Assembly (NCBI RefSeq): GCF_037325665.1
Contig: NC_090260.1
Span: forward strand, 54,734,628-54,798,627
Source: Littorina saxatilis
Lineage: Eukaryota > Mollusca > Gastropoda > Littorinimorpha > Littorinidae
DNA length: 64,000 nucleotides
Reading direction: 5' to 3'
Shown here: piece after piece, positions 36,901-48,003 of the stretch
Numbering within the stretch: the stretch's first letter is position 1
Layout of the letters: every line of letters starts with the position of its first letter
Notes under the pieces: model-generated
Database searches by the model: none
What the model was told of the DNA's origin: nothing
The model's input: only the letters and a program-made list of their open reading frames with translations
Program-made: the position numbers and the translations under genes

Positions 36901-38516
36901 CATACGAGGTTGAGGCCGTGGTAGGGATCAACGACTACAAGGTGAATGTCGGCAAGAAGTCCAAGATCTACCACGCTAACCTCCTGAAACTGTATGTGGA
37001 GAGACCTCCGGAAGCAGTACAGGTCGCAGCAAGTGTGGAAGAACCAGCCGAACTAGACGAGTTCGACGGCGAGGAACTACTGGAGTTGGGAGACCTCCAC
37101 AAGAAAGAGGGAGTGGATGACGTCAAGTTAGGACCTGACCTGACAGAAGATCAGCAGAAGGAGCTGCATGATTTTATGGGCGACTTCACCCATAGGTTCT
37201 CTGATGTTCCAGGCTCTACGTCCTTGGTCGAACATGAAGTCCACCTCACATCTGACGTTCCTGTTCGCTCAAAACCATACCCTATCCCGTTTCAGGCTCG
37301 GGAATCCTTGAAGAAGGACATCGACAGCATGTTGAAGTTGGGGGTCATCCGTGAGTCATCGTCCCCTTACTCATCTCCCGTTGTTGTTGTCAAGAAGAAA
37401 GACGGTACAAACAGGGTATGCATTGACTTCAGGAAAGTCAATAAGATCACCGTGTTTGACCCTGAACCAATGCCGACGGCAACTGATCTATTCCGACAGT
37501 TAACCGGCAGTAAGATCTTCTCAAAGATCGATCTCAGCAAGGGATATTGGCAGATTCCTGTGCGCGAAGAGGACATACCAAAGACCGCCTTTGCAACTCC
37601 AGACGGAACGTATGAGTGCCTGCGGATGCCTTTTGGCATGGTGAACAGTGGTGCTATCCTGAAGAGGGGAATGCGAAAAATGCTCAAAGGAATGAAGAAT
37701 GTTGTGTACTACTGGGATGATCTGCTAGTCCACACGGAGACCTTTGAGGAGCATCTGGAGACTTTGAGGGAATTGTTTTCCCGCCTGACAAAAGCTAATC
37801 TGACCGTGAGACCCAGCAAGTGCATTTTGGGGACCGACAACGTTGACTTCATAGGTCATTCACTGAAGGAAGGTCAAAAGGGGCTTTTGTTGGAAAACGT
37901 CACCAAGATCCTCAATGCGCCACGTCCTGAAACCAAGAAGCAGGTGCGATCCTTCCTTGGATTGGCTGGGTACTACAGAGAGTTCATTCCAAACTTCGCC
38001 GCCATAACGGCGCCTTTGTCGGACATGACCCGAAAAGGATGCCCCAACCGAATACTCTGGGGACCAGCTCAGGAGAAGGCATACCAGACCGTGCGCGACC
38101 TGATGTCACGAGACCCGGTGCTACGCCTTCCTGATACTGCCAAAGAGTTCATCTTGCGTACAGACGCATCGGACGAAGGGATCGGCGCCATGCTGATGCA
38201 AGAGCATGGAGGTAAACCGTTTCCGGTCAGCTATGCCAGCAAGAAGCTGTCAGGAGCCGAGAAGAACTACTCGACCATGGAGAAAGAGTGTTTAGCCATC
38301 GTGTGGGGAATCAAGAAATTTGAACTCTACCTCCAAGGGGTGAAATTCGTGCTTCAGACTGATCACAAACCCCTCACCTACCTGAACTCTGCGAAGTTTG
38401 TGAATAATCGTATCATGAGGTGGGTGATGTACTTGCAGAACTTTGATATGCGAGTGGAATCGATCAAGGGTTCAGACAATGTTGGAGCAGATTTTCTCAG
38501 CCGAGTATGTGATTAA
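33924..38516 (+). CDS. Gag-Pol polyprotein of the Gmr1-type retrotransposon
   Basis: A single open frame of 1530 residues. In order: a charged coiled-coil-like Gag start with repeated EERQAQREREE units (about 30-90); Gag core; a CCHC zinc knuckle CFHCNAKGHRVANC (about 340); an aspartic protease with DSGCNGV (about 455); an H2C2 zinc-binding module HDSIMGGHLG...CRSCDICQK (about 685-725); an integrase core from VAIDLIGEI (about 750); a GPY/F module KGPYEVEAVVG (about 990); reverse transcriptase with VCIDFRKVNKITV (about 1163) and SKIDLSKGYWQIPV; and RNase H with LRTDASDEGIGA and TDHKPLTYL (about 1410-1500). Gag and Pol share one frame, so no frameshift is needed. Products would package, reverse transcribe and integrate the element. 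Confidence 0.9.
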   Translation: MAEFWAKGIELGLKGKQLTEFVESQTRLLAQREERQAQREREEKERQAQREREEKERQAHREERQAQREREERQAQREREEREREAQREERKMELKRVELQIEMETKRLELQTEMVRVQNEHAAPRQRDNQQQMLHRAPKLPAFADGKDQIDCYLARFERFAESARWQRDDWAIQLSAHLTGAALEVYTRLSNDDARDYDVLKEALLRCYNFTERGYRQRFRECQPLSGETPSQFVERLSSYLQKWVELSGEEQSYESLRDLIVKEQFLNACPKDLATRLEEQKLRGLKDITDAAERYLIAHGRTLGTSKSSKPFQKSGNQGNQPAKGQTESAPSSNEGQNITCFHCNAKGHRVANCPQKKNNGHVNDKAQEHRRRYYDNKRQMSGSNQQVCASSVILPRAAEQVDTPSDVEECLSDGQLLLANGKSISVVASAAVSVSNMPVSKGFVEKQEVTVLRDSGCNGVIVKEDLVPTEKFTGDFKWTLMADSKCVKAPVAKIQIDTPYFTGEVEAVCLKKPLYDLLIGNIGGARRPDDPDFEWRMGSAQPAAEEEDPLPFANEDISELLRDDRATVHRRDQPQVVSAVTTRAQAKKDKTTTPLRVTNSSATAVVDRDQLIQLQEADLTLTKYRSRPVKEMTKGEGTVQFEVKAKILYRVFQHARVNGEKPLRQVLVPQPLRRQVMEVAHDSIMGGHLGVKKTSDRIQAAFYWPGLHADVTRFCRSCDICQKTIPRGRVPKVPLQKMPLIDRPFKRVAIDLIGEIKPPSEAGHRWVLTLVDYATRYPEAVPLKKIDTETVAEALVDIFSRIGVPEEILTDLGTQFVSECMEEVNRLLSIRHLTTTPYHPMCNGLVEKFNATLKSTLKKLCSEQPRQWHRYINALLFAYREVPQESTGFSPFELMYGRTVRGPMQILKELWTKDVDTPEVKNSYQYVFELREKLEETLEIARENLRKSQDSGKHYYDRKAVNRKFTPGNKVLILLPTDHNKLLMQWKGPYEVEAVVGINDYKVNVGKKSKIYHANLLKLYVERPPEAVQVAASVEEPAELDEFDGEELLELGDLHKKEGVDDVKLGPDLTEDQQKELHDFMGDFTHRFSDVPGSTSLVEHEVHLTSDVPVRSKPYPIPFQARESLKKDIDSMLKLGVIRESSSPYSSPVVVVKKKDGTNRVCIDFRKVNKITVFDPEPMPTATDLFRQLTGSKIFSKIDLSKGYWQIPVREEDIPKTAFATPDGTYECLRMPFGMVNSGAILKRGMRKMLKGMKNVVYYWDDLLVHTETFEEHLETLRELFSRLTKANLTVRPSKCILGTDNVDFIGHSLKEGQKGLLLENVTKILNAPRPETKKQVRSFLGLAGYYREFIPNFAAITAPLSDMTRKGCPNRILWGPAQEKAYQTVRDLMSRDPVLRLPDTAKEFILRTDASDEGIGAMLMQEHGGKPFPVSYASKKLSGAEKNYSTMEKECLAIVWGIKKFELYLQGVKFVLQTDHKPLTYLNSAKFVNNRIMRWVMYLQNFDMRVESIKGSDNVGADFLSRVCD

Positions 38517-38648
38517 AACTGTGTTCATTCTCCAACAGACTAATGTACATACCTGGATTTCAATCTGTTATGTATACATAATATGTGTACAGGTAGCGTT
38601 TCAATGATTGAAAGAAATTAGGTAAATTTCTTCTGGTGTTGGGGGTAA

Positions 38649-39189
38649 TGTTAGGAAACGCTACCGTTGCTGAGCTTTGGTTCAGTTTTGTGTGTTGCGT
38701 GTAGTTGACTTATTTGTACTTTGTGGGAAAGTATCGATATTATATTTTGTAAACACAATATTTATGCTTGGACGAGAATGCAGGTGAACTTTCTAGTCCT
38801 GTCAAAACAAGTTGTTTACCATGCTGATTTAGTGTGAGTTCGTGGCGTTCGATCGGATTAAGGGCGTCGGCACCTTTTGATGTACGTCACAGAGAACGTC
38901 ACCATTCTAGTCCATGGGCGGTTCGCATATAATGTAGTTGTATCGTGTTCGGTCTGGAATATTCTCGAGATTGAGTATTTACTATATATGCCAGCGCGAT
39001 TTGAATGTTAAAAAAGCTTCTATTTGAGTTCTGCTAGATGTGCAGTTGTATGTATGTAATGCTAAATAAATCCTCGAACTCAATTTGACGAGTTGTTTTT
39101 CTGTTGCTGCGAAGACGGGCGACGTAGAATAAAAGAACACAACTATACGGCATTTGAGAACTTGTGGCAATCTCAAGTGTCGTGTAACA
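38649..39189 (+). repeat. 3' LTR of the Gmr1-type element
   Basis: About 541 bases ending GTGTAACA, followed directly by the target duplication GGTTG. Confidence 0.95.
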
Positions 39190-39194
39190 GGTTG

Positions 39195-39704
39195 TTAGGA
39201 ATGGTTATGTAGTGTGTGATGTAATTGATTGTAAAGGTACTGCCAGAAACAAAGATCATGGGATTCTAGCCGTATTGAGGCTAATTTTTCTCACTGTAGG
39301 ACGTGCTTTCAAAGTGGCACGCGCATGTTAATGCAAATACTGGCCAAGAGCCGGATTGGACAATAGCATCATCTGCTCGTTAGTAGCTGAACACTCCATT
39401 GCATTTGATTATCCTTTGACTACGCCCCCGCCCCCTCTTCTTCGTTCATTGTATGTTGCAGCTGAGTTTAATGCAGTTGTTGCACTGTTTTGTTACCAGC
39501 ATTCGATATTTGAGTAAATCTATTGTGTAACTGAACATTCTTTGGTACAGCAAGTTAAAGGTGCTTTGTATGTGCTGGGACTTTTGAAAAGGTTATTTCC
39601 CTTGATGAATAATGAAGAATCAAAAGGCAAGAATGGTAGGTTATGGAACGTTTATTTACTAACACAAAAAACATTACATTTACAGAACGTCGACATAGTG
39701 TTTG
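39195..39704. other. Unassigned sequence
   Basis: No gene or repeat recognised. Confidence 0.4.
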
Positions 39705-40558
39705 TTACATTTAGTCAAGTTTTGACTAAATGTTTTAACGTAGAGGGGGAATCGAGACGAGGGTCGTGGTGTATGTGTGTCTGTGTGTCTGTGTGTGTGT
39801 GTAGAGCGATTCAGACTAAACTACTGGACCGATCTTTATGAAATTTGACATGAGAGTTCCTGGGTATGAAATCCCCATACGTTTTCTTCAATTTTTTGAT
39901 AAATGTCTTTGATAACGTCATATCCGGCTTTTCGTAAAAGTTGAGGTGGCACTGTCACACCCTCATTTTTCAACCAAATTGGTTGAAATTTTGGTCAACT
40001 AATCTTCGACGAAGCCCGGACTTCGGTATTGCATTTCAGCTTGATGGCTTAAAAATTAATTAATGACTTTGGTCATTAACAATCTGAAAATTGTAAAAAA
40101 AATGTTTTTTTAAAAACGATCCAAATTTACGTTCATCTTATTTTCCATCATTTTCTGATTCCAAAAACATATCAATATGTTATATTTGGATTAAAACCAA
40201 GCTCTCAAAATTAAAAATATATAAAGTATTATCAAAATTAAATTGTCCAAATCAATTTAAAAACACTTTCATCTTATTTCTTGTCGGTTCCTGATTCCAA
40301 AAACATATAGATATGATATGTTTGGATTAAAACACGCTCAGAAAGTTAAAACGAAGAGAGGTACAGAAAAGCGTGCTATCCTTCTCAGCGCAACTACCAC
40401 CCCGCTCTTCTTGACAATTTCACTGCCTTTGCCGCAAGCGGTGGACTGACGATGCTACGAGAATACGGTCTTGCTTAAAAATTGCAGTGAGTTCAGTTTC
40501 ATTCTGTGAGTTCGACAGCTACTTGACTAAATGTTGTATTAAATTACATATCTTATCC

Positions 40559-40742
40559 CGACTCACATCTAGCATTAACCTCTGGTTTAAGTGCCGGGAC
40601 GCTGAACTACGCTTCACCCCTTAAGGGGAAGTAACCCTAAAAAAGAACAGCCTAGACCCCGTAAACTGGGTCACAGGTCAAGGCATACCGTCACGTGACT
40701 GAGCACGCGAGACCGCCGCCGCCATATTGGAATACTTCACTC
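40559..40742 (+). repeat. Left inverted terminal repeat of the DIRS-like element
   Basis: Starts CGACTCACATCTAGCATTAA and ends at GGAATACTTCACTC; near-exact reverse complement of 46072-46254. Confidence 0.92.
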
Positions 40743-41486
40743 TTTCCTCAGCGGTCCTAGCGCTAGGACGTTGTTCTCTCGAGCTACGCATTTTGGCTTT
40801 CAGCCAGCTGCCTGGTTGGCAGTTTATCTTCACCCCGGTTATTCTTCACGGTCTCTGCTTCTACGGCTGTATTGGTGAGATCGTTCTTTGTTTGTTTTAC
40901 TTGAATTTTTGCCTTGTGTCCGTCAACTTTGTTGTTGTTGTTCTACTCTCTGTGAGTTGTTTTCAACATGGCGGACAAAGAGAAGAAAAAGCCTAATACT
41001 CGACAGTTAGTTGCTGATTCTTCCCCTGCTAGTAGTCAGATAAAGATAAACCCAAAGGGACAACGGTTACTCTTGTAAAACCGGTGTCTAATTTTTCGCT
41101 TTCGGTTGATATTGTTGTACCAGCAAGCCCTACCATGCCTGTTCTAAAAGAATCTATAACAGGAGTAGGGCTCGTTCGGCTAAGCCTAAGAAGAGTGATA
41201 AGCAAGATTTCTCTTCCCTTTTCTCTTCTTTCTCCTCGCATATGTATACCATGTTTTCTCAACAGCAGCAACTTGCCGCCGATCTACAGGCTACGCGAGA
41301 TGAGTTGCGTTCGCCGCCCAAGGGTGTTGGCGATGTTTCTTCACTTTCCCGCATCCGGTTGCCTCCTTTGGCCACAGTCACGTCAGCGGACTTGCGGGCG
41401 GGATAACTGGCGCACGCCAGCTTCGGAGAGATGGTCCCTCGGGACACTGTTGCTTCTGCACAGCAGGCACTCTCCGCAGGTACGTT

Positions 41487-41824
41487 GGGTTCGCCGGTAG
41501 CCAGGCTCTTTGGCGAAAGCGTTCCGCATAGACCGCAACTAGTAGCTCCCCCGCCTCATAGGTCAGGGAGTGAAAGTTCGACATACCTGGGGCAAACGAC
41601 TCACACGAAGCGGAGCTCATGGGGTGTTGACGCGGGAATGCAATCGATGTTACATGGGTTCGCCGGTAGCCAGGCTCTTTGGCGAAAGCGTTCCGCATAG
41701 ACCGCAACTAGTAGCTCCCCCGCCTCATAGGTCAGGGAGTGAAAGTTCGACATACCCGGGGCATACGACTCATACGAAGCGGAGCTCACGGGATGTTGAC
41801 GCGGGAATGCAATCAATGTTACAT
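41487..41824. repeat. Tandem ~169-bp duplication inside the DIRS-like element
   Basis: GGGTTCGCCGGTAGCCAGGC begins at 41487 and again at 41656, and both units run to ATGCAATC...ATGTTACAT with few differences. Confidence 0.9.
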
Positions 41825-44800
41825 TGATCTGGAGACCAAGGTGCACGCGGGCTGTCTATGACTTCCCCCGTCGGTGTACTTGCGTCACCACTTCCGCCTG
41901 GGCAGGAAGTTTGGCTCCATGCAGGCTCTGCACCGAAGTTCTACTTCCGGTTTGCAGTCAGCCTCGCTTCCGGTTGATCATGTCCAAGACTCGGCGAGTC
42001 ACGCGGACTTTTCGACTCATACGGAAGTGGAGTCGGAGCTCGACGATCATCTCTCATTCTATGATGACGACGTTGAGTTCCAATTACCGTCAAAGCTGAA
42101 GCCAACCTTAGCTATTGCAGCACAGGTCGCTTACAATATGTTTCTGACGGCGTTGTTTCATAGGCTGGACTTGTCTTACCCCCACCATCAGCGGTGGGTG
42201 ACTTCCGCCCAGCACCAACAGCAGCTGAAGGTTTTCAGTTCTCTGAGTCTTCTTTAGTTGCTTATGAGCTCTCTAATATTTTAGCAAGCTTTCCAGGCAC
42301 GGCGAGCTCCCTGACTGTCGGCACGGTGCCTCTCCTCTCTGCTCATGGTCAGGCTCCAGTCGCTGCTAAGCCTTGGCTTACCACTGTCCGACTTCCACAG
42401 GCTAGTGTATCTGCCCTTGCGCGCAGGTTTTCACTCGGCCGTCGGCCTCAGAACCTTATTGACACTTTTGCCCTACTGAGTGCAGCCCTTCCGGTCACGC
42501 CGTAGCTGTCCACTCTTAGGGAGGACGGTTACCGTCAAGACAGACCTTGTCTACACAGAAGGTTCTGGTATTGGTTTGGAAGAGACAGGCAGGTACCCTC
42601 TTGATCTTGCCTCTCTCTCTGAGACACTCCTTTGGACACTCTCTCGTTCTATTAGGTCTTCCCTGGATCCGTTTGAGTTCCGGAATGACGCAAGTGTTAA
42701 AGACGTTTCGACCTTAGCTAAGGTCAACACTGAGCAGATGTCTGTCCCGGCACGCCGTTTCTCCCACGCCGTGTTTACACGAGGTCTCTCACTTCCGATT
42801 TCGCTTCGGCTGTTTGGGCGAGTGAAGGATCGTACGCATTAGCATCAGTTCGCACCACCACGGTGTTGCGGGTACTTCTGCACTGGAGTTTTTCGGCTAC
42901 TTCTGGTTCGTCTTCCGGCGTTCCGGGTAATCGTAGCACTTTGTTCTTTCCTGTTCGCAACTTACGACGTCAACCCTTTGGGGTTCTGGGTCGTTGGGGG
43001 CAGTGATGCCTTGTATCTTACTTCCTGTTCAGCTTCGCCTGTCTCGGATGATAAGGTTTTGTACGTGATGGCATCTTTTATACAGCTTGCGTCGGTCCCC
43101 GCGTCTGACCTTTGGTCTTTCATCGATGAACAGACTAGTTCTGGTTTTTCGGCCAAACTCAGGGTTACTCTCGATTTGGCAGCAAAATTAATTCCAGGTT
43201 TTTTTGTTGAAGACACTTCGTCTTTTGAATCTTTTGACAGGTTGGCTTCCTGGTTTTCGGTATGCCGACCAGTAGTTGCTTTGATTTCTGTTTTTGGCTT
43301 TGTTACGTAGTCATTTGCCTACAAGCAGACTGACCTACGGGCACTGCGGCTTTCAGCTATTTCGTTCATGCCACTCCAGGCTTCGGCCTTTGTGTTTCCC
43401 GCACGTTCGGTTGCTGTCGTTCAACCAGAATCGCGGCTTCCTCGTACTATCTCCATCTGCTCATGCATGGACTGGAGAGGATAACTTGTGATCAGTTGGA
43501 CTTATCGTTTTCTGTTTCGCTGAGCACACATACCTCTTTTTATCACGAAACTTTTTCGGATTACTACGAGTCTGATCAGCATTCTACTTAGGTAGAAAGC
43601 GGATGACAGACTTTGTTTGAGTAGATAGGCGGTCATTCACGACAGCTGTCGGCCTTTGAATGCACTTTTTTTGGCCTCTTTAGGAGGTCGTTCGGACTTT
43701 CTTTTAACTTCTTCTGTTTTGGCAAGAAGATTTAAATTCAGTTTGTGGGCAACAGGACTGCCGGTTTTGGCACTCTTGTTTAACTTACTCGACGGGTATT
43801 GACAGTCCAGTTCATAGCCATGGTCTTTCTTTGGCTTTTTCTGTCACAACCCATGAGGGTTATGAGTCCTTGTCTTTCTTAGACTTGGACTCTTAACGCA
43901 GGAAGCAGGACTGCGTCATACACTCGGTCTTGCTTGGGTAGACACTCAAAGCAGGTCATGCACCAGTAGTGGCCTACTTTTGGCTAATCGTTTGGATCAA
44001 GCTGGATTCACAGCTTGGTTCTTTGGAGGTGTTTGTCCCTTATAGTTTAGGAACTTCAGGGACACTTATGCTCTATCTTGAGGGGTTTTTCCTCGCTAAT
44101 GAGGGCTTGATATACTGTACTCAGGTATCACCCGTTTATCGGGAGGAGATTGGTCACGTCTTTCTTGAGCTGACGTCTATCTCCTAGGCCTGGGAGGCTT
44201 CACGCCTTCCCGAGGTCTCACATACTTTCACATTATGTTTTGACGGTAGCCTACAGGGTTCGTCCTATTCAGTTTTGAGCGGACAGCCTTACGTACTGAT
44301 CGTTCTGTGTTCGGCACAACAGCAAGCGCCCACTTTGACGCTTGCTCCCTTGCTTCCTTGTCGATTTAATTTTCATAGCTACTTGCTAGTGAGAATTAAG
44401 TTAAGACTTTTGCCGCTTTTGCTTAAGCCGCATTGGTTTGTTGAGGAGCAATCTCGGTTCATTTTGATGAGAGGTTGCAGTCTCGCCGGTCTACAAATTA
44501 TTTCCTTTGTTTTCGGTTTTAAGACGTTCTTTCGACTCTTCTTTGTAAAGAGTCTAGTTTGTCAGATGGTTTTTTGCCTTGCATCTTTTCATTGAACAAG
44601 GGACAAGTGTTTGTCTCTGGTTCATTACGAACATTAGCGTCTACCTCATGGGACTATGGTGCTGTGGTTTACTCAAGCCATAATCCTTTAGTGCTTCACT
44701 CCTCGGAGGGTGTTTCACTTGTGGTCATTTGGAACTCTTTGTTCTATTCAGGCGGGAGACGCCGCACAGGTTCGTTTTGTTTTACTCGCTCGCATCGGAA

Positions 44801-45919
44801 GACATGTCTTGTTGTCTTCCGAACTTTCACAGCTCTCTTTTGAGTTAGGACTGTCTTCCTGGTCTTGCTGATTGCAAGAGATTGTTCACTCTTTTCGTCA
44901 GCTACGATCAAGACAGGTCAGTGAGTTTGGCGCTCTTTTCGGCTTCTGGAAGACGTAACTCACGAATCTCTGTATCTGTCTGTTACGCTGTACTTGTAAA
45001 ACAAGTCATCCAGATGTCTGGCATTGTTGCAGCGAATCTTAAGGTTTTTCACTCGGCTGTTTCACTCAGGTCTCAACAGACTTTATGTGAAAGGGTTATT
45101 TATCTAATTTGACCTTATCTGGTGGTTTTTTACTATCATTAGCAATCTATGGGTGGTTGCGACCAACAACAACAAAAAAAACAAAAACAAAAAAAAGTTC
45201 ACGAGGATGCTAAGATGTTCCACGAACTTTTGTTGTTGGCGGAAGATGATGTTTCATTAGTCTGGAGAAACATCGTTCAGAACTAGACAAGTCATTTCTC
45301 TTTTTACGCCCAGCGTGAAAAGGGCCCTGTCTTCAAGCCTTTTGTCTTTTGTTTACGTACTTTTTGGGTCTCACGCAAGATATTGGGTATTTTGGACATA
45401 CTCATTCTTGCATGGCTCATTTTGGAGTGCCAGACCAGTTCTTTGGTTCTTTCGTTTTGGACGGATAGAGTCAAATTTGTGCAAGGAAGCACTGGCTAGA
45501 TGGGCTTTCACACTCATTAAACAAGCTTATGAGTGTGGCAGTCAATGGGGGGGGGAGCGTTCTGTCCTTCCTCTGAGTTCGCCTAGAACTCATGGGGCCT
45601 GAGCTTGGGCTCTTTTATTCAGCGGTTCTGCGATCAGGCAAATCTCGATCGGCCTCACATAGGTGTTTTGGACGTTTTTTAGGACGTCTTTCTTTATTAC
45701 TTTTGGCGGGTTTTCTAATACCCGCTGGGATGGTAGTGGTTGCTTACCAGTCATGGTTGAAGCAGGCCGGTTTCTTACCAGAAATAAGTGAGTTTCACTG
45801 AGAATCTGTTTACTCGTCAGGATGGGACCAACACCTTTCCGGCTTTGGTAGCCGCAGGGCAGGTTCTCTCCAACTTGTAGAGTGAGTTTCTTTCCCACCA
45901 CCTACATTAGCAATCTGCT

Positions 45920-46007
45920 AGATGTGAGTCGGGATAAGATATGTAATTTAATCGAAAATTTTAAAAGTAAATTTTGATTTGATTAATATACTTACCCGAC
46001 TCACATC
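45920..46007. repeat. Internal complementary region of the DIRS-like element
   Basis: The first ~30 bases are the complement of the extreme left end (40541-40570). The rest, from AATCGAAAATTTTAAAAG to CCCGACTCACATC, is the complement of the extreme right end (about 46244-46300). Confidence 0.88.
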
Positions 46008-46071
46008 GTTAATACCCTCCCGCCTACCCCGCTCTAATTTACCCTAAAAATGAATGTTTCGCTTCGTTTCG

Positions 46072-46254
46072 AGTGAAGTATTCCAATATGGCGGCGGCGG
46101 TCTCGCGTGCTCAGTCACGTGACGGTATGCCTTGACCTGTGACCCAGTTTACGGGGTCTAGGCTGTTCTTTTTTAGGGTTACTTCCCCTTAAGGGGTGAA
46201 GCGTAGTTCAGCGTCCCGGCACTTAAACCAGAGGTTAATGCTAGATGTGAGTCG
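46072..46254 (-). repeat. Right inverted terminal repeat of the DIRS-like element
   Basis: Mirror of 40559-40742, followed by about 45 further bases of right-end sequence. Confidence 0.92.
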
Positions 46255-46316
46255 GGTAAGTATATTAATCAAATCAAAATTTACTTTTAAAATTTTCGAT
46301 TTTCGCCTTACGCGAC

Positions 46317-46928
46317 TTTTTTTTTTTTTAAGTAGACAGACATACACATTCTTATGATGAACAAAATGAAATCTCAAAATCGTGAAGGACACTCGCTTGC
46401 AAGATGCAGGCGATGTTTTTTTTAAATATTAGATAAATAATGTTTTTTATGTTTATTTGTGTTGTGGTGTTATTTATGCCTTGAGGGTTAGGAACTGTTT
46501 GTGTTTGTTTCCTACTTTTCTTCAATGTTTACATATTTTTACATTTTTTTTGTAATGCATGTTTGATGGTGTATGCTTTTAATTACGCGTTGTTGACTAT
46601 GAATGTAGATGTAAATGCTTGTAAAACTGTGTTTTAATTTTAAATGTTTCAAGCGCAAAGAGCATAATTGTAAATTTATGATTTTGCGCTATATGAATGC
46701 TCATTTATTATTATTATATGTGTGAAAACACTATGAATAAAACTATCAGTGAAGCGAGTGATTGTTTTTAGGCTCTTTTCTCTAGGACATGTTTTATTTT
46801 GTTTCTTTGTTTTGTCAGTCATTATGTAATCAATAAAGTCAATCTTGTGTTGTTCTTCCACCACCGGACATTTAAGTATTGCTATGTCGGTGAAATAGTG
46901 TTGTGATTGTGAATAGTTTACTTATTGT
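46317..46928. other. Unassigned sequence with an L2-type tail
   Basis: GTTTCAAGCGCAAAGAGC...TTTTGCGCTATATGAATGC followed by (ATT)n at about 46648-46717 is a plus-strand L2-type retroposon tail. No gene is recognised in the remainder. Confidence 0.45.
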
Positions 46929-47352
46929 TTTGCTTGTTTGCTTTGACACAAACTGCATCTTTGTTTCTTGACCAGTACTCTTGATTTTGGTCCCGTTGTG
47001 TTCCTAAGACTCCTTTGACATCAGGCTCACTGTGTATAATTGGATCAAACACGTGATAACCGCTAATGAATAAATGAGTAATTCGTTTTTACATTTAGTC
47101 AAGTTTTGACTAAATGTTTTAACATAGAGGGGGAATCGAAACGAGGGTCGTGGTGTATGTGTGTGCGTGTGTGCGTGTGTGCGTGCGTGTGTGCGTGTGT
47201 GCGAGCGTGTGTGCGTGTGTGCGTGCGTGTAGAGCGATTCAGACCAAACTACTGGACCGATCTTTATGAAATTTTACATGAGAGTTCCTGGGAATGATAT
47301 CCCCGAATGTTTGTTTCCTTTTTTTGATAAATACCTTTGATGACGTCATATC
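46929..47352. repeat. Local duplication, first unit, with truncated copy F
   Basis: GTTTTGCTTGTTTGCTTTGAC and the next ~400 bases recur at 48004-48390. The second half (47091-47352) is the left end of the ~850-bp family in reverse orientation, with a (GT)n/(GC)-type tract; it stops abruptly at GACGTCATATCCG. Confidence 0.9.
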
Positions 47353-48003
47353 CGTAGGGGGTAAAATATCAAGGGTCTGCCAAACCCGGCAAATGCAGTA
47401 GGCAGCCCAGAGATCCCTAAGTACCTCTCCCAATTATAGTACTTTTCGGCAATATTTACTGTTTCAAATAGCTAGGATAGCTTCTTTGTGATTTTATGGA
47501 GGTGTTCTGGGGAAACTGAAAGGTAGCCTCGTCAGGGGACAACTATTCAAACCCATATCCTCATCACTTTTGTTCTTCGTTTCAGAATAATCATTTATAG
47601 ATGACTATTTTTCATTTCCCTTGTTTGGGTGTATTTGTGTGTACTGTCCTCTCAGTGATTGAGGCTTATGTAAGGCTTGGTGATTGTATAGTACATCGTG
47701 CCTTTAACGGGTTTTTTTTCCGTATTGTTGTGTGTACTGATGGTACAGGTAAATGTGGGGAGTGGTGTGGTTGTGTGTTCAACCCTTCTCATTATTTTGT
47801 CTGTGTACTGTATGTACAGGTTGACAGGGGGAGGGGGTGTATTGGTTGTTTCATAAGGTGGTTTAGTAACAAAACAATTCATCCCTTTTTGGAAGATGAG
47901 GGTGGTCCGCCCGAGGGCAGACCGGAGTGTAGGTTTTAGACAAAAGTTTTGCCTAATGTCGCTTTGGTAGCTTGGGGATTCTGTAGTCACTTGTTGGCTT
48001 GTT
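47353..48003. other. Unassigned sequence between duplicated units
   Basis: About 650 bases, GT-rich in places, with no gene or repeat recognised. Confidence 0.4.

Larger units (their letters stand above)
32905..39189 (+). mobile_element. Ty3/Gypsy-group LTR retrotransposon, Gmr1-type, looks whole
   Basis: A 6.3-kb element bounded by the target duplication GGTTG (32900-32904 and 39190-39194). LTRs lie at 32905-33442 and 38649-39189, each TG...CA and differing at only a couple of sites, so insertion was recent. After the 5' LTR comes a primer-binding-like TGGGGGCCAAGCCGGGAT, close to the tRNA-Pro type. One gag-pol frame fills the interior, followed by a G-rich tract before the 3' LTR. The element looks whole. 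Its domain order (integrase before reverse transcriptase) is that of the Gmr1 group and not of ordinary Gypsy elements. Confidence 0.9.
40541..46301 (+). mobile_element. DIRS-like tyrosine-recombinase retrotransposon, broken
   Basis: About 5.76 kb with inverted terminal repeats of about 185 bases (40559-40742 and 46072-46254). An internal complementary region at 45920-46007 joins complements of the left and right outer ends. This arrangement is characteristic of DIRS elements, which replicate through a circle. No target duplication is seen, as expected for the family. Inside, a Gag-like start (MADKEKKKPNTRQLV) lies near 40969, Gag-like stretches continue to about 43300, and a faint tyrosine-recombinase end (RTHGARAW) lies near 45580-45610. 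Reverse transcriptase was not recognised. The element is broken, with many breaks throughout; the coding part looks old although the terminal repeats remain well matched. Confidence 0.75.
39705..46316 (-). repeat. ~850-bp family, copy E, split by a DIRS-like element
   Basis: 39705-40540 is a reverse-orientation copy that stops at ACTAAATGTTGTATT. The missing end TTCGCCTTACGCGACTT resumes at about 46302. The break coincides with the termini of the inserted element. Confidence 0.9.

Noticed and set aside
32905-39189. Copia classification from the integrase-first order
   Set aside because: The GPY/F module and the reverse transcriptase motifs are Ty3/Gypsy-like; the Gmr1 group explains the order.
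40541-46301. A cut-and-paste DNA transposon with long terminal inverted repeats
   Set aside because: The internal complementary region joining both outer ends and the absence of a target duplication fit DIRS and not a DNA transposon.
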